From: Hyperoodon ampullatus
Taxonomy: Eukaryota; Chordata; Mammalia; Artiodactyla; Ziphiidae
NCBI GenBank assembly: GCA_949752795.1
Contig: OX457075.1
Span: 248,001-312,000, forward strand
Length of the DNA stretch: 64,000 nucleotides
Direction of reading: 5' to 3'
In this document: piece after piece, positions 10,926-23,376 of the stretch
Layout of the letters: every line of letters starts with the position of its first letter
How positions within the stretch are numbered: position 1 is the stretch's first letter
Position numbers and translations under genes: made by a program
Notes under the pieces: model-generated
What the model was told of the DNA's origin: nothing
Database searches by the model: none
The model's input: the letters and a program-made list of their open reading frames with translations, nothing else

Positions 10926-13270
10926 TGTTTTGTTTTTAAGATGGGACAATGGTGCTTATTTGCTTATGCATTTTTTTCACATGCTATATCTCTATTCTCC
11001 ACTAGGGCAAGGTGAAGGGTGGAACCCGTAGTGATTCTGAAGATGCTCAGTTGACAGGAAATAAGAAACTTCTGTGCTCTTGCTGCTTCTCTAAGCCATC
11101 ATAGACAAAACATAAATCTACCCCTTTCTTCAACGAACTCTGGAATCAACCAACCTCTCTGCATCCCACCCCCGCTCCCCACCCCCTCTCATTCCCCCTG
11201 TCTTCCCTCCCTCCACCTCAACCTCTTTTTCTCTTCTTTCTTTTTTTGATTATCAAATGCATATTGATGAATAACTGTAGTGCTCAGAGATAAAACTTGT
11301 AGTTTAGTAACTTGGTTTCTTTACTTATGGTTGAAGGAAACAGTTTATATATCATTTTAAAATTAGATTTATGTACTTTATGATAGTCTTTATGTTAACT
11401 TTTAAAATACAGAACCATTGTGTTATCTGTTTGACTTTCCAGATCGCATTTTCACCCTTCTATTCCCTGTTCTGTGCCACAGGAAACTGACCTTTATGGA
11501 GAGCATCAGACAAGCTATCTTGGCTTTTAGTTGGTTGTGGCCAATGGAAGGCACAGGCAAGCGATCAGAGGAGGGAGGAAAGAGAGCCTGGTATTGATTT
11601 TCCCTAGAAGGCCTTGGTTTAGGCCACAACTGAGGTCCTCTAATTCCTGTACTGCAGGTCAAAGCTCCATCATACCCGTGTCCTAAACTGCAGCTCACAC
11701 CAGGTTCTGGAAACATGACTCCCACCCTTGCCCTTTCAAATGCACAGGTGGTCAGGACTTCCCACCGTTGCTACTTCCTGGCTGCTTCACCATGTCTTGC
11801 TTTTCTTTATAACTGCCCATCCCTCCATGAACAGTCCCTTTTTATCCTCCGTAACCTCTCTCTAATTACTCCTTTGAGTGTGCCATCTCTTCTTGCTGGG
11901 ATCCTAACTGATTTAACCATAGCATATCTTATTTCTGGACATACACACAGGGAGAAAAATGTTGCCAACCCCCTTAAAACAAAACAGAATGGGAATGATA
12001 TACATCAGCTTCAGGGTAGTGGTTATTTTTGAGGAAGAGAGGGAAGGAGGAAAGTGAGAGTTAGGGGTTTTATTTGTTTGTTTTTGTTTGTTTTTAAGCT
12101 ATTTCTAAACTGTCTTAGTTCTGAAACTAATACTTAACAATAACAGCAAAAAAGTAAAATAAATATGGCAATTAATTAATGCTTGCTTAATCTCAGTCAT
12201 GGACACATGGATGTCTTTTTTCTGTATTTTTGAAAAATAAGAAATGAAATAAAATTTACCTTATTTTAAATTTAACCTGTTTTTAAAAGAATCTACTCTG
12301 TATGACAGGTTGGATGTACACATGAATGCAGATTTGTTTTCATGGACTAAGGAAAGGGAAAACCATGCCTGAACATTTAAGGTCCTAGACTTGTTGAATT
12401 GCACACAAAAACTTAGCTGAGTCTATACACATAGTAACAAAGATAAGTTCCTATTGTTCCCAGGAGAAGTGATGACATTACCCATCTTAGAGTTCTCATG
12501 GAAACAGTATCTCAGGGCCACATAATCTCTTGAAAAATGTATATACAGGTAAACTTGGAGCAGATTTAACCTTGAGGCTACTGCAAAGAGAAATCTTTAC
12601 TGGCCCTGGCAGCTTCTGGTTTGGGGAGGAAAAGAGTCCATGAGCAATAGTATAAGCAGAATGGAAGACTGTGAGGATGGCCAGGGACTAGGAATTAAAG
12701 GTGTTTGCTGTAAATCCTCAGTTTCTAACCTAGAAACATTTTTTGCTAATTATTATATGGCTCAAATTCTTCTTCTAGGGCCTTGGAGAAGTCTCTGATG
12801 AAACTGGTGGGCTGACACACTAAGTCTTCTAGACTGCCTCTGAATACTCATTGTCTCTATAACATACACACTCCCTTGTTCTCAGCCATATTGTATGTGG
12901 GGGATGGACCCCACTCCCAGCCATAAGGGCAGGTCCAGATTGGTATAAACCAATTCAATCAGATTATCCCAACCCTCAGTCCCCACAGCGACTGGCTCAG
13001 GAATATGCACATAATCTAAACAGAAGTAATGAGGCCTAATAAGACCTTGAAGGGACTTCAAGAACAGAGAGGCTTTCACTCTTCCTCTGGGTTTAGGGAA
13101 TTAAGGATATGAGGAAGATGGGATTGCTGCAGCCATTGTACCATCAGGAGAGGAACTGGGTTGATGATGAAGCCCTGAGGAGGCAAAGCCAACATGGATC
13201 CTAGGGTTCTAGTTTGGCCTGAAGTCAGGCTGTGCCTGGTGCCAGCCCTAACTGAAGTTATGGGGGCTGA
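10926..13270. other. Mostly unassigned intergenic sequence
   Basis: Contains a C-rich low-complexity patch near 11160-11225 and GTTT-rich short repeats near 10915 and 12080. The patch at 11990-12060 resembles an old L1 3'UTR but is too short to call. Open frames here are under about 110 codons, with no recognisable domain. Confidence 0.45.
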
Positions 13271-13279
13271 CACATTTTT

Positions 13280-13422
13280 TCTTTCCTTCCCTTCCCTTCA
13301 CTTTCCTTCCTTCTTCCCTCCCTCCCTCCCTTCTTTCCTTCCTTCCCCCCTCCCTCTTCCTTCCTTCCTGCCTTTCTTCCTTTCTTCCTTCCTTTCTTCC
13401 TTCATTCCTTCCTTCCTTCTAC
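13280..13422 (+). repeat. Polypyrimidine (TTCC)n/(CCCT)n tract
   Basis: About 140 bases almost entirely C and T, built from TTCC, TCCC and CTTT units with few purines. It is an imperfect simple repeat with mirror symmetry of the type that can adopt triplex structure. Confidence 0.9.
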
Positions 13423-13965
13423 ATTTAGTTTGAAAGCCCTACTAGTGTAGAGGCACATAGTGCCTTGTGACTCTTAACAAATACCCTCTGATCAACTGAA
13501 AAGGTAGATTTGCTGAATTATACAGGGAGTCAAATCAGGCAAGAATTGTATTTGGATGATAGTAACAGACACAAATAGTGACTTGTGTACCCAAGAGTTT
13601 ATTATCTCATGGATAGTAAGTCCAGAGTTTGACATTTCAAGCTGGTACAGTGACCCTGCAAAGGCTCAGGCTTATTCTACCTCTTTTGCTTCACTGCCCT
13701 AGTCATGGATTCCACTTCCAGTGTTAACCCTGGAGTCCATAGAAGCTGCTGAACTCCAGCCAACATATCTGTATTTGAGGCAGAAGATAGGAAGAAAAGA
13801 GGAAGAACAAAAGGAAGGGTACACCTTCCAGTTAAATCAACTTCCTTTAACCATTCTTTCTGGAAGGCCCACTTATTACATTTCATTGGCCAAATTTTAA
13901 TCTTATAATTGTATCTGGAAAAGAAGCTGGTAAGTATAATATTTTATCTGGAGCTATAGGTTCCC
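13423..13965. other. Unassigned; possible old repeat near 13540-13680
   Basis: The stretch with AGTTTATTATCTCATGG and AGTCCAGAGTTTGAC resembles the old CTGTGTAACAAA-type repeat at 9255. The remainder is unrecognised. Confidence 0.35.
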
Positions 13966-14432
13966 ATGGTAGACCGAATCATGGCCCCCTTAATCCCTCA
14001 AATCTGTGAACATGGCAAAAGTTACTTTGCTGATATGACTAAGTTAAGGATCTTGAGACAGGAGGATTATCCTGAATTTTCCAGGTGGGTCTAATGTATT
14101 CACAAGGATCCTTATAAGAGGGAGGCAAGAGGGTTCAAGGTAGAAGAAGGAGATGGGACAATGGAAGGAGAGGTTGGAGTGATGAGCCTTGAAAATGGAT
14201 GAGGGAGTCCCAAAACAGGGAGTACAGGCAGCCTCTAGAAGCTGGAAAAGGCAAGGACATAGATTTTTCCCGAGAGCCTCCAGAAGGTAGGCCTGATGAT
14301 ACCTTGACTTTTTGTCCAGTGAGACTGATTCCAGACTTCTGACCTCCAGAACTGCAAAATAATACATTTGTATTTTTTAAGGCACTAAATTTGTGGTGAT
14401 TTGTCATAGCAATGATAAGAAACTAATACACT
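13966..14432 (+). mobile_element. MLT1-type MaLR LTR
   Basis: Starts with GGTAGACCGAATCATGGCCCC and runs through ATGACTAAGTTAAGGATCTTG, CCTTATAAGAGGG, GACTTCTGACCTCCAGAACTG, AATAATAC and TTTGTGGTGATTTGTCATAGC, ending AACTAATACA. This order is the standard layout of MLT1 solitary LTRs of the mammalian MaLR family. No internal region is present. Confidence 0.85.
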
Positions 14433-14850
14433 ACTCCAGATGAAGTCAGTGTTCTTTTACCAAGGAAATGTGCTCTATCAGTTTCTGCCAGAGTGGGAGG
14501 TAATATACATGTGGAGGGTTGTGCATCCCCAAACCTGTCGCTGCTTGGGTACAGCCAGTTTACAAGACAATTACCATTACATTCTTCTAATCATAAAAGC
14601 AGGCTCATCTAAAGAGAGTGCCTTAGTCGATGTACTTTAATTTGGAACCATAGTTAGCTGAAAAGAAGTCCCCACATTTTCATTTCATCAGGTCTTTAGT
14701 TCGTAAAAAGTAAGGGAATTTTTTGTTTGGTTTTGGTTTTTGTTTTGGTGGTGGGACGGGGTGTGGGGAGTAATAGCACCTATATTTGCCACAGCTTTAG
14801 TTAGCCAAAGGAAAAAGCATATTTGCAACTGGATTTCAAAAAGTAGATTA
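14433..14850. other. Unassigned sequence
   Basis: No gene recognised. Includes a GTTTTG-rich patch at 14720-14750. Confidence 0.4.
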
Positions 14851-14851
14851 G

Positions 14852-15057
14852 GGGCTTCCCTGGTGGCGCAGTGGTTGAGAGTCCGCCTGCCGATGCAGGG
14901 GATGCGGGTTCGTGCCCCAGTTTGGGAAGATCCCACATGCCGCGGAGCGGCTAGGCCCGTGAGCCATGGCCGCTGAGCCTGCGCGTCCGGAGCCTGTGCT
15001 CTGCAACGGGAGAGGCCACAACAGTGAGAGGCCCGCATACTGCAAAAAAAAAAAAAA
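14852..15057 (+). mobile_element. CHR-type SINE
   Basis: Complete body with A tail. The target-site duplication AAAAAGTAGATTAG is found at 14838-14851 and 15058-15071. The B box reads GGTTCGTGCC. Confidence 0.95.
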
Positions 15058-15071
15058 AAAAAAGTAGATTA

Positions 15072-15739
15072 GAGTGCTTTATAATTGTATTAGAAAACCT
15101 CCCACTGGAAGTCTGGCTGTCATGAGCCAGGGGCTTCTTATGAAGGCCATGAAGGTATCCTGTTTCTTTTGACAGCTAGGTGGGTGAGATAAATCTTGTT
15201 ATAAACAAATTAAACCAAAATAATAATCAAATGCCTAAAGTAATAAACTATTATTGTTATTAGAAACAATTATATGACAGTGCTCAAAGAAAAATGATAT
15301 TTTCTTTAGAGGAGTCAAGGCAAAATGGAATGAAATTCTTTATTGCAGGGTTTCTTTAATGCTCATGAGTGACATTTCTGAATGCTGTTTAAACAAAGTC
15401 CCTCTGGCATGGCAACTGTTGCCAGGTAGGGCTTAGCTTCCTAAGGAGTTCAATGAGATAAGAGGCTGCTTTTAATCAACAAGCCAGAGGAACCATATGT
15501 AGTCTGTAGGCTGAGCACCTAATGCTTCCTCCCACTAGTCAATGTCCAGATCAAATAAGCAAGAACAAAAATGGTACCATACAAATCTCTATCTACATGC
15601 AAGGCTGTGGGTCACCCTGGCCTTCAAGTAGTGGGCTGCTGATGCCATTAGATGGCCCTTGAGTTTGATTTTATTATCTTCCTCCAATAGTGTGAACCCT
15701 TAGTTTGTTTTGGCATAAAATAAGTTAAATAAGCCTCCA
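15072..15739. other. Unassigned sequence
   Basis: AT-rich, with no recognised repeat or gene. Confidence 0.4.
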
Positions 15740-15746
15740 GGAGAGT

Positions 15747-15752
<6 letters not shown>

Positions 15753-15790
<38 letters not shown>

Positions 15791-15980
15791 GGTACGCAGG
15801 CCTCTCACTGTTCTGGCCTCTCCTGTTGCAGAGCACAGGCTCCGGACATGCAGGCTCAGCGGCCATGGCTCACGGGCGCAGCCGCTCCGCGGCATGTGGG
15901 ATCTTCCCGGACCGGGGCACGAACCCGCGTCCCCTACATCGGCAGGCGGACTCTCAAGCACTGCGCCACCAGGGAAGCCC
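15753..15980 (-). mobile_element. CHR-type SINE, antisense, with long tail
   Basis: A T run of about 40 bases (15748-15788) is followed by the complete complement of the SINE, ending AGGGAAGCCC. The target-site duplication GGAGAGTGTTTTT lies at 15740-15752 and 15983-15995. The long pure tail suggests a recent insertion. Confidence 0.95.
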
Positions 15981-15997
15981 GGGGAGAGTGTTTTTAT

Positions 15998-16475
15998 TTG
16001 TGTGGTAAAATGTATGTAACATAAAATTTACCATATTAACCATTTTTGAGTGTAGAGTTTAGTGGCATTAAATGCATTCACAGTGTTGTGCAACAATCAC
16101 CACCATTCATCTCCAGAACTTTTTCATCTTCCCAGACAAACTCTGTACCCATTAAACACTAACTGTCCATCCTGCTTCTCCCTAGTTCCTGGAAATCACC
16201 ATTCCACTTTCTGTTTCTATGAATTTGACTACTCTAAGTACCTCATATAAGTGGAATGATACAATATTTGTCCTTTGGTGTCTGACTTAGCATAATGTCT
16301 TCATCCATGTTGTAGCATGTGTCAGAATTTCATTCTTTTTTAAGTCTGAATAATATTTCATGGCATGTATATACCAGATTTTGTTTATCCAATCATCTGG
16401 TCACAGAAATTTGTTGTTTCTGCCTTTTCGCTATTGTGAATAATGTAGCTATGAACATTGATGTAGCCAATATCT
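15998..16475 (-). mobile_element. L1M 3' end, antisense
   Basis: Typical order of an old L1M 3' half on the reverse strand: ATAAAATTTACCATATTAACC, GTTGTGCAACAATCACCACC, CTAAGTACCTCATATAAGTGG, TAGCATAATGTCTTC, CATCCATGTTGTAGCATGTG, TGAATAATATTTCATGG and CTATTGTGAATAATG. Only the 3'UTR and the ORF2 end are represented. Confidence 0.9.
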
Positions 16476-16499
16476 GTCCAAATAAGAGAGCAGTTTTTA

Positions 16500-16645
16500 A
16501 ATAGAGAAGTGCATCTGATTCATCCAGGACACATTTTCAAAATACATATGACAAGAAAGTGGGAGACTATAGAGGCTTTGATTCAACAGGTGTGGGGTGA
16601 GATTCCAAGGCATACATCTGATTACAAATCACTGCTCTGGTGTAT
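16500..16645 (+). mobile_element. Possible MER5A-like fragment
   Basis: GATTCAACAGGTGTGGGGTGAG followed by AAATCACTGCTCTGG resembles part of the MER5A non-autonomous hAT element, but it is incomplete and diverged. Confidence 0.4.
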
Positions 16646-16695
16646 CAAGAAGACACATAAAAATTGAGAATAAAGTTTTAAAAGAGGTCAATGGA

Positions 16696-16888
16696 GGGCT
16701 TCCCTAGTGGCGCAGTGGTTGAGAGTCTGCCTGCCGATGCAGGGGACACGGGTTTGTGCCCCAGTCCGGGAAGATCCCACATGCCGTGGAGCGGCTGGGC
16801 CCATGAGCCATGGCCACTGAGCCTGTGCGTCCGGAGCCTGTGCTCCGCAATGGGAGATTGCCACAACAGTGAGAAGCCCGCATACTGT
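16696..16888 (+). mobile_element. CHR-type SINE without A tail
   Basis: Full body from GGGCTTCCCTAG to CATACTGT, bounded by a perfect 16-bp target-site duplication AAAAGAGGTCAATGGA at 16680-16695 and 16889-16904. The usual A tail is missing, because the duplication begins directly after the body. Confidence 0.93.
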
Positions 16889-17187
16889 AAAAGAGGTCAA
16901 TGGAACTCTCTCCAGAAATAGCCTAATCTAAGATATTATTTCCAAGAATGCTTTGTGACTAGAACCAAAGAGTTATCATTATGTTTCATCTGGAAGACAT
17001 CCAGGAAGTATGAGGTGCTAATGTAAAATAGTTGTGATGTTAGACATTATTATTTGAGATAATGTCATGATAGAAGCTTTAGTACTGACAATGACTACCC
17101 CATCCGAAAAGCAAAATTGATGATAGTTGGTCAGTGGATCTACAGTATTGTCCAATAGAGGGCAAGCTCTGTTTCTAGGAGTGGTAC

Positions 17188-17572
17188 TGATAATTTTGAA
17201 AAGCTTTATTGAAGTGTAATATAAATACAAAAAGGTGCACACCTATTATAAATGTATAACTTGATAAATTTTCACAAACTGATCCCCTTGTGTCACTAGG
17301 ACCCAGATTAAAAAAGAGAACATCACCAGCTTCCCAGAATCCCCCTCGAGACTCTCTTCCTGTCATAACCTCCCACCCCACCCCAAGGTAACCACTGTCC
17401 TGACTTCTAAATGACATTAATTAATGTGTTATACAATCTATACTCTTTTGTGTCTGCCTTCTTTCACTCAACTTCATGTTTGTGAGAGTCACCCATATCG
17501 TTATTTGGTTGTAACTTGTTCATTCCCATTACTTTATAGTATTCCATGTGAATACTGTTTGTTTTTTGTTGT
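17188..17572 (-). mobile_element. L1ME-type 3' end, antisense
   Basis: Order of blocks: AAGCTTTATTGAAGTGTAAT, TTGATAAATTTTCACAAACTG, ACCAGCTTCCCAGAATCCCC, GTAACCACTGTCCTGACTTC, CTCTTTTGTGTCTGCC, TTTCACTCAACTTCATGTTTG and TATAGTATTCCATGTG. This is the older L1ME style of 3' end. Confidence 0.8.
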
Positions 17573-17955
17573 GCTCATGTAGGCAAATGCCTGAAGTGTA
17601 TAAGAGCAATTCATTGTGTTGATGTAAATACATGGGAAAAGACCTTAAAAATATCTAATGCCTCTAATTCTAACTCTGTGCTCACCATTATGCAAACCTC
17701 TGATTTGTAATTTGAGACTCTACATGATACTATCCACCTAAAAGGAGAACCCTGAGCTGATGGTCTAACAGTTCTGGTGCCAGAGATTCCCTTCTGTAAG
17801 TTATTAAACAGAAGTGTAGAAATAGAACTCTGTGTCCTATGAGTTTATTTGGCATGAACAGATTCCCTATGGTTCTGTCATCTCTAGGTGAGTTGATAAA
17901 ATTGAAGTTTTTGAACCTTCAAAACTGAGATATCAACTCTCAATGAATCTAGGTC
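17573..17955. other. Unassigned sequence
   Basis: No gene or repeat recognised. Confidence 0.4.
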
Positions 17956-17973
17956 TGAAATAACCTGATGGCA

Positions 17974-18311
17974 GGACTTCTCTGGTGGCGCAGTGGTTAA
18001 GAATCTGCCTGCCAATGCAGGGGACACCGGTTTGATCCCTGGTCCAGGAAGATCCTACGTGCTGCGGAGCAACTAAACCCGTGAGCCACAACTACTGAGC
18101 CCACGTGCCACAACTACTGAAGCCTGTGTGCCTAGAGCCCATGCTCTGCAACAAGAGAAGCCACCACAGTGAGAAGCCTGCGCACTGCAATGAAGAGTAG
18201 CCCCCGCTCGCCACAACTAGAGAAAGCACACACCCAGCAAAAAAGACACAACACAATCAAAAATAAATAAATAAAATATATATTTTTAAACATTGAAAAA
18301 AAAGTTCCTTA
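17974..18311 (+). mobile_element. Long, older CHR-family SINE
   Basis: Longer version (about 340 bases) of the tRNA-derived SINE, with the extra internal ACAACTACTGA repeats and an AAATAAATAAAT tail. The target-site duplication is 18 bp with one mismatch, TGAAATAACCTGATGGCA at 17956-17973 and TGAAATTACCTGATGGCA at 18312-18329. Confidence 0.93.
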
Positions 18312-18329
18312 TGAAATTACCTGATGGCA

Positions 18330-18376
18330 ATTGATCTGAGCTCTATTGACCTGAACACTATTGATCTGAACTGTAA
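18330..18376 (+). repeat. Imperfect tandem repeat, three 15-base units
   Basis: ATTGATCTGAGCTCT, ATTGACCTGAACACT and ATTGATCTGAACTGT occur in a row, immediately after the SINE target duplication. Confidence 0.7.
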
Positions 18377-19134
18377 AGACCATCTAATTTAAATGTGCTT
18401 CTAACCGTGTCTAAATCTATCATTTCTCAAAGTATAAATATCCTGGAAAAGGATGCCAGTTGAGAGCCCAGCAGAAAATAGACACATGCTGAGTCGGACT
18501 GTAGTACAGAATGTCACAAAAACTCTGTTCACAGAGGCTTGGGCAGAGTTAAGAAACCTAGCAGGAATGTTGAGGTAACTAGGGACCAGCAACAGTGGGA
18601 AGCTGCTCTTATCCATAGGCAGAAAGGGCAACGATGTCCCATAGTCCAGTGAGGGCTGGAGGAGTAGAAAGGGAACTGCCTAATGGGGGACTCTGGAACT
18701 GCATCACCAAGTCCAGGAGGGAGCTGGGGAGAAAACACTCCAACCCCTCTGTTGTCCTACCATCCAATCTCCTCCAATGCCAGGGAGCAAGGGAGCCTGT
18801 TGTGCAGTCTGTATGGGTCAGTCTTCCAGGACACAAAGCGGGGTGGATAAGGGTGGAGCATGGGTCTCCAGAGGACGTGGCTTGACATAAAAAGAAAACC
18901 AGTATAAATGGATAAGCTGTATGTGGTATATCACTGACTCCAGGACATGAGGGAAGAATAACACTAAAAAATGACACTATAAAAAAACTTTTTTTTGCGT
19001 GATTCTTATGTACTTTATTTTTTCCAATAATATGTAAAATATAATGACTTTCATGGTTGTAATCATTCTTTCACTGATTGTGGAGAGTGAGGAGTAGAAA
19101 TCCCTATACAGCGATGAAGGACTGAAAAATCCTC
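18377..19134. other. Unassigned sequence
   Basis: Higher GC around 18600-18900 gives some open frames on the minus strand up to 122 codons. None has a recognisable domain or start context, and no gene is called. Confidence 0.4.
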
Positions 19135-19476
19135 TTTTATTTATTTATTTTATTTTTTATTTATTTTTTTTTAGTTTCTGCTTTATAACAAAGTAAATCA
19201 GTCATACATACACATCTGTTCCCACATCCCTTCCCTCCTGCGTCTCCCTCCCACCCACCCTCCCCATCCCACCCCTCCAGGCGGTCACAAAGCACCAGGC
19301 TGTTCTCCCTGTGCTATGCAGCTGCTTCCCACTATCTATCTACCTTACATTTGGTAGTGTATATATGTCCATGCCTCTCTTTCGCTTTGTCACAGCTTAC
19401 CCTTCCCCCTCCCCATTTCCTCAAGTCCATTCTCAAGTAGGTCTGTGTCTTTATTCCTGTTTTACCCCTAGGTTCT

Positions 19477-22400
19477 TCATGACATTTTTTTTCTTAAATT
19501 CCATATATATGTTAGCATATGGTATTTGTCTTTCTCTTTCTGACTTACTTCACTCTGTATGACAGACTCTAGGTCTATCCAACTCATTACAAATAGCTCA
19601 GTTTCGTTTCTTTTTATGGCTGAGTAATATTCCATCGTATATATGTGCCACATCTTCTTTATCCATTCATCCGATGATGGACACTTAGGTTGTTTCCATC
19701 TCCGGGCTATTGTGAATAGAGGTGCTATGAATATTTTGGTACATGTCTCTTTTTGAATTATGGTTTTCTCAGGGTATATGCCTAGTAGTGGGATTGCTGG
19801 GTCATATGGTAGTTCTATTTTTAGTTTTTTAAGGAACCTCCATACTGTTCTCCATAGTGGCTGTACCAATTCACATTCCCACCAGCAGTGCAAGAGTGTT
19901 CCCTTTTCTCCACACCCTCTTCAGCATTTATTGTTTCTAGATTTCTAGATGATGGCCATTCTGACTGGTGTGAGATGATATCTCATTGTAGTTTTGATTT
20001 GCATTTCTCTAATGATTAATGATATTGAGCATTCTTTCATGTGTTTTTTGGCAGTCTGTATATCTTCTTTGGAGAAATGCCTATTTAAGTCTTCTGCCCA
20101 TTTTTGGATTGGGTTGTTTATTTTTTTGCTATTGAGCTGCATGAGCTGCTTATAAATTTTGGAGATTAATCTTTGTCAGTTGCTTCATTTGCAAATATTT
20201 TCTCCCATTCTGAGGGTTGTCTTTTGGTCTTGTTTATGGTTTCCTTTGCTGTGCAAAAGCTTTGAAGTTTCATTAGGTCCCATTTGTTTACCTTTGTTTT
20301 TATTTCCATTTCTCTAGGAGGTGGGTCCAAAAGGATCTTGCTGTGATTTATGTCATAGAGTGTTCTGCCTATGTTTTCCTCTAAGAGTTTGATAGTTTCT
20401 GGCCTTACATTTAGGTCTTTAATCCATTTTGAGCTTTTTTTTGTGTATGGTGTCAGGGAATGATCTAATCTCATACTTTTACATGTCCCTGTCCAGTTTT
20501 CCCAGCACCACTTATTGAAGAGGCTGTCCTTTCTCCACTGTATATTCCGGCCTCCTTTGTCAAAGATAAGTTGACCATATGTGCGTGGGTTTATCTCTGG
20601 GCTTTCTATCCTGTTCCATTGATCTATCTTTCTGTTTTTGTGCCAGTACCACACTGTCTTGATTACTGTAGCTTTGTAGTATAGTCTGAAGTCAGGGAGC
20701 CTGATTCCTCCAGCTCCGTGTTTCGTTCTCAAGATTGCTTTGGCTATTCGGGGTCTTTTGTTTCTCCAAACAAATTGTGAAATTTTTTGCTCTAGTTCTG
20801 TGAAAAATGCCAGTGGTAGTTTGATAGGGATTGCATTGAATCTGTAGATTGCTTTGGGTAGTAGAGCCATTTTCACAATATTGATTCTTCCAATCCAGGA
20901 GCATGGTATATCTCTCCATCTGTTTGTATCATCTTTAATTTCTTTCATCAGTGTCTTATAATTTTCTGCATACAGTTCTTTTGTCTCCTTAGGTAGGTTT
21001 ATTCCTAGATATTTTATTCTTTTTGTTGCAATGGTAAATGGGAGTGTTTTCTTGATTTCACTTTCAGATTTTTCATCATTAGTGTACAGGGATGCCAGAG
21101 ATTTCTGTGCATTAATTTTGTATCCTGCTACTTTACCAAATTCATTGATTAGCTCTAGTAGTTTTCTGGTAGCATCTTTAGGGTTCTCTATGTATAGCAT
21201 CATGTCATCTGCAAACAGTGACAGCTTTACTTCTTCTTTCCCAATTTGGATTCCTTTTATTTCCTTTTCTTCTCTGATTGCTGTGGCTAAAACTTCCAAA
21301 ACTAAGTTGAATAAGAGTGGTGAGATTGGACAGCCTTGTCTTGTTCCTGATCTTCGTGGAAATGGTTTCAGTTTTTCACCACTGAGGACTATGTTGGCTG
21401 TGGGTTTGTCATATATGGCCGTTATTATGTTGAGGAAAGTTCCTTCTATGCCTACTTTCTGCAGGGTTTTTATCATAAATGGGTGTTTAATTTTGTCGAA
21501 AGCTTTCTCTGCATCTATTGAGATGATCATATGGTTTTTCTTCTTCAATTTGTTAATATGGTGTATCACATTGATTGATTTGCGTATATTGAAGAATCTT
21601 TGCATTCCTGGAATAAACCCCACTTGATCATGGTGTATGATCCTTTTAATGTGCTGTTGGATTCTATTTGGTAGTATTTTGTTGAGGATTTTTGCATCTA
21701 TGTTCATCAGTGATATTGGCCTGTCGTTTTCTTTCTTTGTGACATCCTTGCCTGGTTTTGGTATCAAGGTGATGGTGGCCTCATAGAATGAGTTTGGGAG
21801 TGTTCCTCCCTGTGCTATATTTTGGAAGAGTTTGAGAAGGATAGGTGTTAGCTCTTCTCTAAATGTTTGATAGAATTCACTTTTGAAGCCATCTGGTCCT
21901 GGGCTTTTGTTTGTTGGAAGATTTTAAATCACAGTTTCAATTTCAGTGCTTGTGATTGGTCTATTCATATTTTCTATTTCTTCCTGAGTCAGTCTCGGAA
22001 GGGTGTGATTTTCTAAGTATTTGTCCATTTCTTCCAGGTTGTCCATTTTATTGGCATAGAGTTCCTTGTAGTAATCTCTCATGATCTTTTGTATTTCTGC
22101 AGTGTCAGTTGTTACTTCTCCTTTTTCATTTCTAATTCTATTGATTTGTGTCTTCTCCCTTTGTTTCTTGATGAGTCTGGCTAATGGTTTATCAATTTTG
22201 TTTATCTTCTCAAAGAACCAGCTTTTAGTTTTATTGATCTTTGCTATCATTTCCTTCATTTCTTTTTCATTTATTTCTGATCTGATTTTTATGATTTCTT
22301 TCCTTCTGCTAACTTTGGGGTTTTTTTGTTCTTCTTTCTCTAATTGATTTAGGTGCTAGGTTAGGTTGTTTTTTTCAGATGTTTCCTCTTTCTTAAGGTG

Positions 22401-23309
22401 GGATTGTATTGCTATGAGATTCACCCTTAGAACTGCTTTTGCTGCATCCCATAGGTTTTGGGTCGTCATGTCTCCATTGTCATTTCTTTCTAGATATTTT
22501 TTAATTTCCTCTTTGATTTCTTCAGTGATCACTTCGTTATTGAGTAGTGTATTGTTTAGTCTTCTTGTGTTTGTATTTTTTACAGATCTTTTCCTGTAAT
22601 TGATGTCTAGTCTCATAGCATTGTGGTCGGAAAAGATACTTGATACAATTTCAATTTTCTTAAATTTACCAAGGCTTGATTTGTGACCCAAGGTATGATC
22701 TATCCTGGAGAATGTTCCATGAGCACTTGAGAAAAATGTGTATTCTGTTGTTTTTGGATGGAATGTCCTATAAATATGAATTAAGTCCATCTTGTTTAAT
22801 GTATCATTTAAAGCTTGTGTTTCCTTATTTATTTTCATTTTGGATGATCTGTCCATTGGTGAAAGTGAGGTGTTAAAGTCCCCTACTATGATTGTGTTAC
22901 TGTCGATTTCCCCTTTTATGACTGTTAGTATTTGCCTTATGTATTGAGGTGCTCCTATATTGGGTGCATAAATATTTACAATTGTTATATCTTCTTCTTG
23001 GATCAATCCCTTTATCATTATGTAGTGTCCTTCTTTGTCTCTTCTAATAGTCTTTATTTTAAAGTCTATTTTGTCTGATATAAGAATTGCTACACCAGCT
23101 TTCCTTTGATTTCCATTTGCATGGAATATCTTTTTCCATCCCCTTACTTTCAATCTGTATGTGTCTCTAGGTCTGAAGTGGGTCTCTTGTAGACAGCATA
23201 TATATGGGTCTTGTTTTTGTATCCATTTAGCCAATCTGTGTCTTTTGGTGGGAACATTTAGCCCATTTACATTTAAGGTAATTATTGATATGTATGTTCC
23301 TATTCCCAT
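19477..23309 (-). pseudogene. L1 ORF2 (endonuclease, RT, Cys-rich end), nearly complete but disabled
   Basis: ORF2p nicks target DNA and reverse-transcribes the L1 RNA. Here the N-terminal endonuclease (MGIGTYISIITLNVNGLN, CCLQETHF, IVGDFNTSLSPMD, SDHNAMRLDI) starts at 23309. It is followed by the RT ([48 protein letters not shown]) and the C-terminal segment [16 protein letters not shown]. The frame is broken by a TAG near 22353, a TAA near 21925 (ATT AAA read as ATT TAA), a one-base deletion near 20170, and stops near 19895-19945 replacing the tryptophan in the CWRGCGEKG region. There are only about five defects in about 3.8 kb, so the copy is fairly young, but it cannot mobilise itself. 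Confidence 0.9.
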
Positions 23310-23376
23310 TTCCTTAATTGTTTTGGGTTCGTTATTGTAGGTATTTTCCTTCTGTTGTGTTTCTTGCCTAGAAAAG

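Noticed and set aside
14688..15045. Open frames rich in AHCCGLSRCGAQAPDAQAQRPW-like sequence, repeated at many SINE copies
   Set aside because: They are chance translations of the CHR SINE on either strand; the same peptide recurs at every copy.
18609..18977. 122-codon minus-strand frame in a GC-richer patch
   Set aside because: No recognisable domain; overlapping frames on both strands suggest chance.
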